Assembly: GCA_040219575.1 (NCBI GenBank)
Contig: JAVJSD010000094.1
Span: 5,943-69,942, forward strand
Length of the DNA: 64,000 nt
Source of the DNA: JAVJSD01 sp040219575
GTDB lineage: Bacteria > Planctomycetota > Planctomycetia > Pirellulales > Pirellulaceae
Reading direction: 5' to 3'
A program made the position numbers and the translations under genes. Under the pieces are notes generated by a model. It saw only the letters and a list, made by a program, of their open reading frames with translations, was not told where the DNA came from and searched no databases. Positions 34,752-45,810 of the stretch are shown here, in pieces; the first letter of the stretch is position 1; each line of letters begins with the position of its first letter.

Positions 34752-36091
34752 GAAATCTCCGGATGTATCCACGGCTCGCGATAGGGGCGGGCCAGCAGCT
34801 TGTTCGCTTCCTCGTCGCCGAGGATTCGGCCCGCTTGCTGATCCCACTCCAACGTTCGGCCCGTCTTCATCGCGAGGTTGGCGAGGATGCAACTGGTGGT
34901 CGAGATGTGGCCCTGTTCGATATCGGCGACCGGTTTGCCGCGTGAATCAATCGCGGCGAGAAAATCGTTCATGTGGCCGCGGATCGCCGGGGCGACGTGC
35001 TTCTCGAGATCCTTCTCGGTCTTGTCCTCGGGATACTCCTCGAGCTCCATCTTCACGTCGCCGTGAATCTTCTCCCCTTTGCCCCAGGGGAGGAAGTCAT
35101 AGCTGTTCACGCTTACCTTGAGCGTCCCCTTGTCGCCATACAGCACCGCCGCCCAGGGATACTCCGGGTCGGGCGGATTGCCCCAGGTGCGGTGCGTCCA
35201 GACGACGTTCAGGTCGTCGAATTCGAACGTGGCGGTCTGCGTGTCGCTGATGTTGGCCTTGCTCTCCTTGTCGACATAGATACCGCCAGAAGAACTGACG
35301 CGCCGCGGCCAGCCGAGATCCATCATCCAGCGGACCATGTCGAGCATGTGGATGCACATGTCGCCGATAATGCCGTTGCCGTACTCCATGAACGCCCGCC
35401 AGCGGCGCGGATGCACCAGCGCGTTGTACGGCCGCATCGGCGCCGGGCCGGTCCACATCTCGTAGTCGAGATTCTCCGGCGGATCGGTATCGGGCGGATT
35501 GGTGCGGGCCCGCATGTGGTAGTAGCAGCAGATCTCGACGTGGCGAATCTTGCCCAGGCGGTCTTCCTGGAGGAAGCGGTCGCGGGCTTCGATGATGTGC
35601 GGCGTGCTGCGGCGCTGCGTGCCGACCTGCACCACACGGTTATGCTTTCGCGCGGCGGCGAGCATCGCCTGACCTTCGACGATGTCGACGCTGATCGGCT
35701 TCTGCACGTACACGTCGGCGCCCGCCTCGACGGCGGCGATCATCGGCAGGGCGTGCCAGTGGTCGGGCGTGGCGATCAGCGCGATGTCGAGATCCTTCTC
35801 GGCGAGCATCTCGCGGTAGTCGCCGTAGGTGCGCGGCTTCTTCTTCGAAGCTTGCCGCGTGGAGACGATGTCCGTCGCCTCGGCCAGCAGCTTGGAATCG
35901 ACGTCGCACAGCGAAACGACTTCCACCGGCGACACCTGGATCAGCCGCAGCAGGTCGCACTTGCCGTACCAGCCCGTGCCGATCAGGCCCACGCGGCGAT
36001 GTTTCTCCCCCGCTGCTGCATACGCATGGCGACTGAGCACCGCCATCGCGGTCGCCGCGGCGCCTGCTGACAAGAACTGCCGACGATCCAT
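34748..36091 (-). CDS. Tat-exported Gfo/Idh/MocA-family oxidoreductase
   Basis: A 447-residue NAD(P)-dependent oxidoreductase. MDRRQFLSAGAAATAMA carries a twin-arginine motif (RRQFLS). The Rossmann motif is GLIGTGWYGKCD near residue 36, IATPDHWHALP follows, and QKPISVD holds the conserved lysine of the EKP motif (here QKP). The C-terminal domain includes GDMCIHMLDMVRWMMD. Planctomycetes encode many such exported members, probably acting on sugars or sugar derivatives with pre-bound cofactor; the substrate here is unknown. ATG at 36091 is selected for the Tat signal. Confidence 0.9.
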   Translation of the reverse strand: MDRRQFLSAGAAATAMAVLSRHAYAAAGEKHRRVGLIGTGWYGKCDLLRLIQVSPVEVVSLCDVDSKLLAEATDIVSTRQASKKKPRTYGDYREMLAEKDLDIALIATPDHWHALPMIAAVEAGADVYVQKPISVDIVEGQAMLAAARKHNRVVQVGTQRRSTPHIIEARDRFLQEDRLGKIRHVEICCYYHMRARTNPPDTDPPENLDYEMWTGPAPMRPYNALVHPRRWRAFMEYGNGIIGDMCIHMLDMVRWMMDLGWPRRVSSSGGIYVDKESKANISDTQTATFEFDDLNVVWTHRTWGNPPDPEYPWAAVLYGDKGTLKVSVNSYDFLPWGKGEKIHGDVKMELEEYPEDKTEKDLEKHVAPAIRGHMNDFLAAIDSRGKPVADIEQGHISTTSCILANLAMKTGRTLEWDQQAGRILGDEEANKLLARPYREPWIHPEIS

Positions 36092-36243
36092 AACAAGTTT
36101 CTCCCGCCAAAAGTAACCGACAAGACCGGCCTTCATGCTAACTGGGGCGGCTGGCATTTGGAAGAAAGCGTTCGCGGTGAAGGGACTCGCAGGACGAGGA
36201 TTGAACAGGAGAAAGCAGAGCAGCGGCCTACATCGTGCCTCGA

Positions 36244-37077
36244 CTAGGAGCGGCCCTCCTCCGGGGGTTCTTCGTTGCGGAGGATCGCATCGAACCAGGG
36301 GTCGCCTGGTAGAACTCTGCCGCAGCGGGGCCAGTCGACAAGGTCAAGTTGAAGATCGCCGGCAAGCGTCGCCAACCGACCGACCGACTGCCCGTCTTCA
36401 TGCTCGTCGACGCCGCACCCAAGGGCGATCACCTCAACTCTGCCTCGTGGGGCGAGACCGTACAACTTGAGACCGTCGTGCGTCGTCAGCGAATAGCCGT
36501 CACGGATGCGTCCCTTGGCGCCCCAATAGGTCACGCCTTCGGGCTTCGCAACCTGGAGGGCTCTCAACAGTTCGTCAATCGACAGATCGCATACCAAGGG
36601 TGCTTCGGGCCGCCTGCGGATATGAAGTTCTCGCCAACCAATCCCTTCACTCGCCGTCTCGTGAATTCGCAGGATTTGGGCGATTTCTTCCAGCACGACC
36701 TGCCCCAGTTGGTGGGAGACGAATTCCACCTGCCTCCAATCATCATCGGAAGCGAGAACAAACTCGTCACCGTCGAGCGGCGACGCGTCGAACTGCGGCA
36801 GAGGATCGAAGAGCGTAGGCGTCGTGTACAGAATGTCCTTGAATGGAATGCTCTCGATGCGGCGCAGTCGCAGCATCAGCTTTCCCCGTCGCGTGTACGC
36901 GGCGCGCGTCGTGCAAGACGCGTCCACGACCAGCCAGTCCGCGTCGCCCAAGTGCAACGTCGTTTCGCGATCAAAGCTCGCCGGAAGATCGTCTGGAGAC
37001 GCCTTCATGACGCCGATCGTCTCCCCCGTGGAGTCGTCGATCAGCGTGACCTCGATCTTGCGGCTGAACCACGCCAT
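36244..37077 (-). CDS. Cytoplasmic protein of unknown function
   Basis: A 277-residue protein, MAWFSRKIEVTLIDDSTGET onward, with no signal peptide or membrane segment. Visible blocks are VMKASPDDLPASFDRETTLH, FKDILYTTPTLFDPLPQFDA, WRQVEFVSHQLGQVVLEEIA and a C-terminal DGLKLYGLAPRGRVEVIALG segment. No catalytic motif or family was recognised. It stands alone between the Gfo/Idh/MocA gene and a 139-bp repeat element. Confidence 0.65.
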   Translation of the reverse strand: MAWFSRKIEVTLIDDSTGETIGVMKASPDDLPASFDRETTLHLGDADWLVVDASCTTRAAYTRRGKLMLRLRRIESIPFKDILYTTPTLFDPLPQFDASPLDGDEFVLASDDDWRQVEFVSHQLGQVVLEEIAQILRIHETASEGIGWRELHIRRRPEAPLVCDLSIDELLRALQVAKPEGVTYWGAKGRIRDGYSLTTHDGLKLYGLAPRGRVEVIALGCGVDEHEDGQSVGRLATLAGDLQLDLVDWPRCGRVLPGDPWFDAILRNEEPPEEGRS

Positions 37078-37157
37078 AGCTTGCTCCCATCGCGAGAGAC
37101 TTGTTTAGCCGCAGGCCCAGCGATTAATGAAGCCTGCAATTTCAATGTCAAGCATCC

Positions 37158-37296
37158 ATTGCGATCGACTCGTTTAACGGCAAGCCGCAGGCGTCGGCGG
37201 ATCGTTGCAGAGACGTTTCCAGCTGGTTACGGGTCGTGCGCGCGCCGTCGCCTGCGGCTTGCCGTTAAACGACATTCCTCGCTACATCGTCGACAT
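37158..37296 (+). repeat. 139-bp element with perfect 23-bp terminal inverted repeats (copy A)
   Basis: The terminal inverted repeats, 37171-37193 and 37249-37271, are identical in inverse (CGTTTAACGGCAAGCCGCAG plus GCG). The core between them, 37194-37248, is 55 bases. Copy B is at 49425-49562. Relative to copy B the outer flanks (37158-37170 and 37272-37296) are inverted but the core is in the same orientation. No gene lies in 37078-37465; upstream of 37158 nothing else was seen. Confidence 0.9.
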
Positions 37297-37465
37297 CGCA
37301 ACTTGAGGCCGAAACGCCCGCATTGGACAGGAGCATGCCGAGTCCGGCAAGCTGGCTGGCGGCACCGACCACCGGTCGTTCTGAACTCGCCAGAGTTCGC
37401 CGCGTCGGCTAGAATCACGCGGAAGCATGGCACGAAAAACCGCGGCAGGGAAGCGAGAAGGTCCG

Positions 37466-38071
37466 ATGAAGATTCGAGCGATGGCGGTTATGTGGCTGGC
37501 GGCGATGCTGCTGGGGATCTCGGGATGCGGCGCGTCGCCGACCGAAGGAGAGGCGACCGCCAACATTCAGCCGGCGCCGTTCAAAGTCGCGCCGGGGCGC
37601 GTCGTCTCGATGCACTTCTCGGTGCATGACGTCGCAAGTGGGGACGACGGCAAACCGCTCGAGACGAGTGCGGGCGGCGAACCGTTTCAGTTCCTGTTCG
37701 GCCAGGGCACGCTGCCGACGGCGCTGGAGGAAAAGATGCTGGGGCTGACGGCCGGCGAGTCGCTGGAGGCGACGCTCGCCCCGCCGCAGGCCTTCGGCCA
37801 TCGCGACGAGGCGCTGGTCGTGCAGGTGCCGCGCGAAAAGCTCGCCAACATCGAGAACCTGCAGCCGGGCATGCAGCTCATGGCCGACCGGCAGTTTCCC
37901 GTCACCGTGCTGGAAGTCGGCGAGAACCTGGTGACCATCGATGAGAACCACCCCTGGGCCGGGCTGACGCTGCGCTATAACGTGGAGGTCGTCGCCGTCC
38001 GCAACGCCGAGCCGGAAGAAGTCGCCCATGGCCACGTGCATGGGCCGGGCGGAGTTGAACACGAACCATGA
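37466..38071 (+). CDS. FKBP-type peptidyl-prolyl isomerase lipoprotein (SlyD-like)
   Basis: A 201-residue lipoprotein: MKIRAMAVMWLAAMLLGISG then Cys20 in a lipobox (LLGISGCG). The FKBP/SlyD parts are FQFLFGQGTLPTALEEKMLG, LTAGESLEATLAPPQAFGHR and NHPWAGLTLRYNVEVVAV. It ends with a short His-rich tail (HGHVHGPGGVEH), which in SlyD binds nickel or other metals. Such proteins assist folding outside the cytoplasm. ATG at 37466 gives the lipobox at the right position. zwf starts 10 bases after its stop. Confidence 0.87.
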   Translation: MKIRAMAVMWLAAMLLGISGCGASPTEGEATANIQPAPFKVAPGRVVSMHFSVHDVASGDDGKPLETSAGGEPFQFLFGQGTLPTALEEKMLGLTAGESLEATLAPPQAFGHRDEALVVQVPREKLANIENLQPGMQLMADRQFPVTVLEVGENLVTIDENHPWAGLTLRYNVEVVAVRNAEPEEVAHGHVHGPGGVEHEP

Positions 38072-38081
38072 GAGATGCTCC

Positions 38082-39536
<1,455 letters not shown>

Positions 39537-39707
39537 GCGACGGCTGCTGCTGCGCTTCTCGAATGCTGGCGTACCAAGTCTCCGTACTTCCGTGCTTCGT
39601 CCGTGGCTGATTCACGTTGATGTGCGTTGCGATTCGTCTCGATGGACGATACATTAACAGCGGCTTATGTGTTCGTCCGCTGTTTATCCGTCGCAAGAGG
39701 ATCGACG

Positions 39708-41117
39708 ATGCTCACCATTCCCGGACCCGGTTCGCGGTTCTGCGACGGCCTGTCTCGCCGCAGTTGGTTGAGCATTGGGGGACTCGCCTTGGGAGGCTTG
39801 GCGCTGCCCGACATCCTGCGGGCCGCCGCCCGGAACAAATCCGGCAAGTCGATCAAGGGCGTGATCATGGTGCTGCTGCCGGGCGGTCCGTCACATCTCG
39901 ACATGTACGACCTCAAGCCCGATGGGCCGACGGAGATTCGCGGCGAGTTTCGTCCGATCGCCACCAACGTTCCGGGCGTCGATATCTGCGAGTTGATGCC
40001 GCGACTGGCCGGCAGGGCCGACCGGCTGACGTTGATTCGCTCGCTGATGGGCTTTCAAAACGATCACAACACGCACTGGTGCTCTACGGGTTGGGAGTCG
40101 CACCCGGCGATGCCGTCGTCGCAGTTGATTCCCGGATTCCCGCCGGGCGACTGGCCGTCGATGGGGGCGGTGCTGTCGAAGAAGCTGGGAACACGTGTGC
40201 CGGGCGTGCCGCCTTCGATCGATTTGACGCCTGTCGATCCCGATGCGCGATTCATCCTCCGCACTCCGCCCGGGCAACCGGGTTACCTTGGCTCGGCGCA
40301 CGCCGGCTTCGAGGTGCAGGCGGTCGATCGGCGGAACATCATGCTCAACGGCGTGGACATGCGTCGCCTGGCCGACCGGCGGGCGTTGTTGGCCGGATTC
40401 GATCAATTCCGCCGCCGCGCTGAGCGAGAGCATTCAGCGACTGGGGGCGACGAATTTCAGCAGCAGGCGTTCGAGGTGCTCACCTCGTCGCGGCTGGCCG
40501 AGGCGCTCGATCTGACGCGCGAAGACACGGAAGTCCGCCGTCGCTACGGTCTTCATGGGCGCTATCCCGGGGAGCGCGAGGGGAAAACGATGCTCGACCA
40601 GTTCCTGCTCGCGCGACGGGTGATTGAAGCCGGCGCGCGCTGCGTGACGCTCGCTTTCAGCCGCTGGCCCTTTGGGCGAATGCTGCAAGGAGACTTCAAC
40701 TGGGACTGGCACAAAGACAACTTCAACGAGGCCCGTGGAGCGCTTCCCCTGTTCGATTTGGGAATGTCAGCACTGTTGGACGATCTCGAGCGGCGGGACC
40801 TGCTCGACGAGGTGGCGGTCGTTGCCTGGGGTGAATTCGGACGGACGCCGAAGATCAATACGAACGCGGGACGCGACCATTGGCCGAAGGTCGGCGGAGC
40901 GCTGTTGGCCGGCGGCGGGATGCGGCACGGCCAGGTGCTCGGTTCGACCACGCGCTGGGGCGAGGAACCAGCGACCCGGCCGGTGCATTTCCGCGACGTG
41001 TTCGCCACGCTCTACGATCGGTTGGGCATCGACGTCGCCGCCACGCAGTTCACCGACCTCGCCGGCAGACCGCAGTACTTGGTGGGCGAACACCGCCCGC
41101 TGCCCGAGTTGGCGTGA
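39708..41117 (+). CDS. DUF1501 family protein, Tat-exported
   Basis: A 469-residue protein with a twin-arginine-like signal (GLSRRSWLSIGGLALGGLAL) and the DUF1501 hallmarks VIMVLLPGGPSHLDMYDLKP, FRPIATNVPGVDICELMPRL, and a C-terminal VVAWGEFGRTPKIN with PVHFRDVFATLY. The fold is alkaline-phosphatase/sulfatase-like but the activity of DUF1501 is not established. In many planctomycetes it sits beside a DUF1549/DUF1553 gene; here it is alone, while a second DUF1501 at 61148 is the partnered one. SD AGAGG is upstream. Confidence 0.93.
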   Translation: MLTIPGPGSRFCDGLSRRSWLSIGGLALGGLALPDILRAAARNKSGKSIKGVIMVLLPGGPSHLDMYDLKPDGPTEIRGEFRPIATNVPGVDICELMPRLAGRADRLTLIRSLMGFQNDHNTHWCSTGWESHPAMPSSQLIPGFPPGDWPSMGAVLSKKLGTRVPGVPPSIDLTPVDPDARFILRTPPGQPGYLGSAHAGFEVQAVDRRNIMLNGVDMRRLADRRALLAGFDQFRRRAEREHSATGGDEFQQQAFEVLTSSRLAEALDLTREDTEVRRRYGLHGRYPGEREGKTMLDQFLLARRVIEAGARCVTLAFSRWPFGRMLQGDFNWDWHKDNFNEARGALPLFDLGMSALLDDLERRDLLDEVAVVAWGEFGRTPKINTNAGRDHWPKVGGALLAGGGMRHGQVLGSTTRWGEEPATRPVHFRDVFATLYDRLGIDVAATQFTDLAGRPQYLVGEHRPLPELA

Positions 41118-41194
41118 TTGCGAAAACCTCGGCGGCGACGCTGCCACCGCCTCTCGCCGATGCCGGCGGCGCCGGCCACGATGTGGTGCCGCTG

Positions 41195-43156
41195 TTAACG
41201 GTACTGGCGTAGCATTTGTGCGCCGCGCGGGGTCTGATCGATCGGCAGCACGCCGCGGATGCGCGCCTTGGGACGCAGCCCGGCGACGCTGATCGGTTCG
41301 GTGAGCTGGTGGACGCCCAGGTTGCCGCCCAGGTCGCGAACCTCGAGGCGCAGGTAAACCTGCCTCGGCACGTTGGCCCCCACACGCCAGTTGTAGTGGC
41401 CGGTATTCGGCAGCCCCGCGGCGATCGTCGACCATCGGCCGCCGGGACTCTCGGCGAACAGGATGGTGACGGCGCGGTCGCCGAGATTCGCATCCTCGGC
41501 CTCCCACTGAATGTCGAGCAGGCCGGCGTTCTCTCCCACGCCGTAAGGCGCCGCCGTGATGCGGACCTGCGGGGCCGCCGTATCGACCTGCACCCAGATG
41601 TCCGCGGGACTGCCGGGCTTGGGCGTTTCGCCTTTCAGCCCGTCGCGATTCTCGGCCACCACGCGGAATCCATACACGCCGTCGCCGCCGACCTCCACGT
41701 CGATCGGGCTGCGAAGATCGGCGTCGCCGCCCCACTCATGCCAGGTCCGTCCGCCATCCTTCGTGCCCCACAGGCGCACGTTCTTGACGCCGGACGGGCC
41801 GACCGATTCGACATCGTAGGCGAGGGGAAACACCTTGCGGTTGACCATCAGCGCTTGCTCACCGGGAGGAAGCGGCGATGTCTGTTCGACTGGCGAGAAG
41901 GCGCCCGGTTCGGCGCCTCGGCCGGGTTCGGCCGGCGCCGCGGGAAACGTCGAATCGTCGCGACTCGTTTCCGATGTCTGGTCCGCTGCGTCGACGCGAT
42001 TGGCGACCGGCGGCGCGATGGGGCTGCGCTGCGGCGGCGCTTTGGTCAGCTCGGTGATCGACGTCGCCGGCTCGTCCTCCAAAGTTTCGGCGTCGCCAGC
42101 GGAGCCGCCGCCTTGCACGTAGCTTCCGCCGCCGTAGGCAGAACGATCTTGGCTGGGCGCCTCCCCACCCGACTCGGCGGAACTCACGTCATCGGGAGCG
42201 ACGCCAGTCGGCGTTTTGGCGCGGTCGCTCGCCGTGCTCGTCGAAGCCTCTTGCGCAGGGAGCTTGGAGTCGCCGGGGGTTACGTCATTGGCGCGCCAGT
42301 CGGCTGCATTAGGAACGTTGGTCGCTTGCTGCTGCAGATGTTCCGCGGCGTCGTCGGGCCAGGCGGTGGCGTCCGGATGTTTGCGGCGATGACTGGTGAA
42401 GGGATCTTGCGGCGGCGGGGCCTTCTCGGTCGACGCCAGCGGTCCACGGGAGGGCGACGCAAACAGCGAAACCAGCAGTTGTTTCTCGCTGTCGGCGACG
42501 TTCTTCGCCTTGTCGGCCACGCGGACCCGGACGTTGACGCGGGGGCTCGTTTCGTCCGGCATGAACTCCACTTTGCCCGACGCGTCGGCGGCCACCGCAC
42601 CGGCGATGTCGACGGCCCGCCAGACGCTCTCATTGACTCCGCGGTATTCAAGCACGACCTGCCGCGGGTCGGGGTTGGCGTCGGTCACTTGCCACTGGGC
42701 GGTCACGCGACCGGAGGTGCTCACCGAGGCGGTCAGGCGAACCGTCGGCTGCGAACTGTCGACGACGACCTTCAACTCCGGCTGGGGCGATTCGGGGACG
42801 GCGCGTTTATCGGCCAGAATCAACCGCGACGCGAACCAGTACTCTCCGTCGCGCGCCACGCGGACCTGAAACCGCTGCACGTCGGGGCGTTGGGTGGCGT
42901 AAAGATGCCACTGCGCTCCTTGGTCGACGGAAACGAGCAACTGAACGGCCGAGGCGCCTTCGGCGGCGGCTCGGGCCGAGTCGTACGGAATTTCGAAAGC
43001 GGCCAGGCGCGTGAAGACGTACTGCAATCCGTCGTCGTCGGCGCGCGCCGATCCGTCATTGGCTGAATCAATGTTCCTGGCGGTCTGCTGGGCGACAGCG
43101 GTCGTCGCCCCCACGATGCACAGCATGGCCAAGAACGCGGAAGCGTTCCCTCGCAT
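41195..43156 (-). CDS. Exported protein with Ig-like beta-sandwich repeats, function unknown
   Basis: A 653-residue protein with a signal peptide (MRGNASAFLAMLCIVGATTA then VAQ). Residues about 30-230 hold beta-sandwich segments (AVQLLVSVDQGAQWHLYA, VTAQWQVTDANPDPRQVVLE, PRVNVRVRVADKAKNVAD), a long low-complexity Pro/Ser/Ala-rich linker follows, and the C-terminal third repeats the same type of domain (VKNVRLWGTKDGGRTWHEWG, YGFRVVAENRDGLKG, LLDIQWEAEDANLGDRA). This architecture suits a periplasmic or surface scaffold. It lies 62 bases behind the histidine kinase gene, same strand. Confidence 0.72.
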   Translation of the reverse strand: MRGNASAFLAMLCIVGATTAVAQQTARNIDSANDGSARADDDGLQYVFTRLAAFEIPYDSARAAAEGASAVQLLVSVDQGAQWHLYATQRPDVQRFQVRVARDGEYWFASRLILADKRAVPESPQPELKVVVDSSQPTVRLTASVSTSGRVTAQWQVTDANPDPRQVVLEYRGVNESVWRAVDIAGAVAADASGKVEFMPDETSPRVNVRVRVADKAKNVADSEKQLLVSLFASPSRGPLASTEKAPPPQDPFTSHRRKHPDATAWPDDAAEHLQQQATNVPNAADWRANDVTPGDSKLPAQEASTSTASDRAKTPTGVAPDDVSSAESGGEAPSQDRSAYGGGSYVQGGGSAGDAETLEDEPATSITELTKAPPQRSPIAPPVANRVDAADQTSETSRDDSTFPAAPAEPGRGAEPGAFSPVEQTSPLPPGEQALMVNRKVFPLAYDVESVGPSGVKNVRLWGTKDGGRTWHEWGGDADLRSPIDVEVGGDGVYGFRVVAENRDGLKGETPKPGSPADIWVQVDTAAPQVRITAAPYGVGENAGLLDIQWEAEDANLGDRAVTILFAESPGGRWSTIAAGLPNTGHYNWRVGANVPRQVYLRLEVRDLGGNLGVHQLTEPISVAGLRPKARIRGVLPIDQTPRGAQMLRQYR

Positions 43157-43218
43157 CCGGTCCTCCCTTCGTCGGTGCGCCAGGTGTGTCTGGGTCGGCG
43201 CATATCGACGTATCGACC

Positions 43219-45654
43219 TCAAAGACCGGAGGACTTCAATTCCGTTTCGCCGGTCTCGTCGGGCAGCAGCACGTCGGACAGGGGGAGGGTGACGTCGATT
43301 CGCGTCCCATTTCCCGGCGAACTCGAGACTTGCGCTCTTCCGCCCAGCAAACGTGCCCGCTCCTTGATGCCCAGCAGACCGTAGCGGCGCGTTTTCACTC
43401 CCGACTGATCGAACCCGCACCCCCAATCCTGCACGGTGACGCGAACTTCCTCGCCCTTTTGCACGAGTTCAACGCGGGCGACCTTCGAACCACTGTGCTG
43501 CCAGACGTTGTTGAGGCCTTCCTGCACGATGCGGTAGATCGCCATCTCCAGGGCGGGAGCGATTCGGCCGAACTTCACGTCTTGGCGCAGATCGACGTTC
43601 AATTCGTTGGTCAGGCTTGTCTCTTCCACGAAGTTTTCAATCGCGGCGACCAGCCCCTGGTCCTCGAGGATCGGCGGCCGCAGTCCCGTGATCATCCGCC
43701 GCGCCTCATCGATGCTGCCGCGCAGCAGCTTGAGCGATTGGTCAAGCCGGCCGCGAACGTCCTCGCGGTCGGCGACGGCGTGCTGCGCCGCCTCGGCGAA
43801 CATGGCGGCGCCCGTCATATCCTGAACGATGCCGTCGTGGATCTCGTAGGCGATCAACTGGCGATCGCGTTCGTGAAGCTCCAGCAATCGCTTCAACAAC
43901 CTTCGCTCGGCTCGCAGCGACTCCTCGGCCTGCTTGGTTTTGGTGATATCGACCAGGCCGGCGTACAACCGTTGCTGGCCGTTGTATTCGATGTCGCGCA
44001 TCGAGATCGAAACCCAGATTGCTTCCCCGTCGGCACGCTGAAAACGAACTTCCCGGTCCCTCACAAAGCCGTCTCGCTGCAGCCCCGCGAGCAGCAGGCG
44101 ACGGTCGGCGGGGTCCTCGTAGAATTCGGTAACGCGGCGGCCTTCGAGTTGGTCCTCCGTCAGACGCAGCAATTCGGCCATGCGGGGATTGACGTAGACC
44201 ATCGTTCCATCGCCATGCTCCGAGATGACAACGGGAATGGGGCTGGCCTCGACCAGGACGCGGAACCGTTGTTCGCTCTCCGTGAGCTGGGCGGCGATCC
44301 GCTTCCGCTCGACGATGTCCTCGCGCAGTTTGCGGTTGGCCAGCCGCAGTTCGCGCGTCCGCTCGGCCACGCTCCGCTCCAGCGCGTCGCGGGCGCTGAG
44401 CAGCTTTTCCTCGTCGTTCTTGCGGTGCGTGATATCGCTACAGATGCCGGCGAGGCGTCGCGGCCCGTCGGCGCCCGGCGCGCCGTCGTCGCGCATGTCG
44501 TAACAACGATCCTCGATCCAGCGCACGTCGCCGTCGGGACGCAGAATGCGATACTGGATGCAAGGTTCGCCTGCGCCTTCAAGCCGCGCTTGCAGCTTGG
44601 GGCCGACCTGCTCACGATCGTCGGGATGAAGCGACGCGATGACCGTCTGCGGGTCGGCGTAGACCTCGTCGCGGCTGCGTCCCCAGATTGCATCGTACGC
44701 CGGACTGATGTAGAGCACCTTTTTCTCTCGCGGGTCGTAGATGTAGAACACATCGTGGATGCTCTCGGCCATCTGTCGCAGCCGTGCTTCGCTTTCGCGC
44801 AGCGTAAGCTCCAACTGGCGGTGCTCGGTGATGTCGAGCGCCACGCCGAGCGTGCCTTCGATGGCGCCTTGCGCGTCTCGCAAGGGCTCGATGAGCGTAC
44901 GATAGACGTTGCCCTGGAACTCGAGTTGGTAGTCGTCGGACTTTCCCCGCAGGGCGTTGCGCATCGCCGCAATCGGAGGATACGACTCGTCGCGCGTGTC
45001 GAAGAATTCATAGACCGACTGCCCGACGACCTGGCCCGGCTGCAGCCCCAGTCGTTCGAGTCCCGCTCCCAGCGACGAGGTGAAACGCAAACCGCGATCG
45101 GTCGTGAACACGATGGCCGGCAACTGCCGCAGCAGCAGGCGCAGTCGGGCCTCTTTCTCGCGCAGTTCGTTTTCTCTGATCTTTCTGTCGGTGATGTCGG
45201 TGCAGATGGCCACCACGGAATCGATGGCCCCCTCAAACCGAAGCGGAGCCAGTCGCACCGAGAACCAATGCCCCTCAATGTCCTGAATCTCCGCGTCGAG
45301 CGACTCCCCGGTCGCGAAGACGTGCGCGACGCCGGCCTGCATCGCATCGCGTTGCTCGACCGCCAGGTAGTCGAAACTGACCGAACCGACCACCTCCTCC
45401 TCGGGACGGTTCGGGCGACTGATGTAGTCGATCACGCCCCGCCGGTCGACGGTGACAATCACATCGGGCGAGTTCTCAACGATCCGTTGCCAGCGCTCTC
45501 GATAGAACTCCAGATCCTTCCGTACGTTCGCCGTCTCCTCGAGACGGGACTCGAGGTCGGCGACGCGCCGTCGTAGCTGTGCGAATTCGTCGACGGTGGA
45601 ATCTGGTGCTGCCATCGGCGTGTTGGATTCGCCTCCCTTTGCTCGCCCCGCCAC
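43219..45654 (-). CDS. Four-PAS sensor histidine kinase (NarL-type, HisKA_3)
   Basis: An 811-residue cytoplasmic sensor kinase with no membrane segment. Four PAS/PAC domains stand roughly at residues 52-160, 170-285, 290-410 and 457-575, the last joined by a coiled coil. The HisKA_3 phosphoacceptor is His606 in AYEIHDGIVQDMTG, and the HATPase_c box has NNVWQHSG, DWGCGFD and GLLGIKERARLLGG. Such kinases normally phosphorylate LuxR/NarL-type response regulators, but no regulator gene is in the window. PAS domains suggest a soluble signal such as redox state or oxygen. An in-frame ATG at 45615 is an alternative start. Confidence 0.92.
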   Translation of the reverse strand: MAGRAKGGESNTPMAAPDSTVDEFAQLRRRVADLESRLEETANVRKDLEFYRERWQRIVENSPDVIVTVDRRGVIDYISRPNRPEEEVVGSVSFDYLAVEQRDAMQAGVAHVFATGESLDAEIQDIEGHWFSVRLAPLRFEGAIDSVVAICTDITDRKIRENELREKEARLRLLLRQLPAIVFTTDRGLRFTSSLGAGLERLGLQPGQVVGQSVYEFFDTRDESYPPIAAMRNALRGKSDDYQLEFQGNVYRTLIEPLRDAQGAIEGTLGVALDITEHRQLELTLRESEARLRQMAESIHDVFYIYDPREKKVLYISPAYDAIWGRSRDEVYADPQTVIASLHPDDREQVGPKLQARLEGAGEPCIQYRILRPDGDVRWIEDRCYDMRDDGAPGADGPRRLAGICSDITHRKNDEEKLLSARDALERSVAERTRELRLANRKLREDIVERKRIAAQLTESEQRFRVLVEASPIPVVISEHGDGTMVYVNPRMAELLRLTEDQLEGRRVTEFYEDPADRRLLLAGLQRDGFVRDREVRFQRADGEAIWVSISMRDIEYNGQQRLYAGLVDITKTKQAEESLRAERRLLKRLLELHERDRQLIAYEIHDGIVQDMTGAAMFAEAAQHAVADREDVRGRLDQSLKLLRGSIDEARRMITGLRPPILEDQGLVAAIENFVEETSLTNELNVDLRQDVKFGRIAPALEMAIYRIVQEGLNNVWQHSGSKVARVELVQKGEEVRVTVQDWGCGFDQSGVKTRRYGLLGIKERARLLGGRAQVSSSPGNGTRIDVTLPLSDVLLPDETGETELKSSGL

Positions 45655-45810
45655 CCTCTTCTCAGCCTACACCAGGCCGCCGGACGCGTCCACGCGCCCC
45701 ATGCCGGGTCGCGTCCTCATGGTGAATCGTTGGGCATCTGGCGCAAGCAAGGATTTCAGCAGATTTTCTGCTGGCCTCGAAGTGTGGCCCGTCGCGGGCC
45801 TTGAAAGCCT

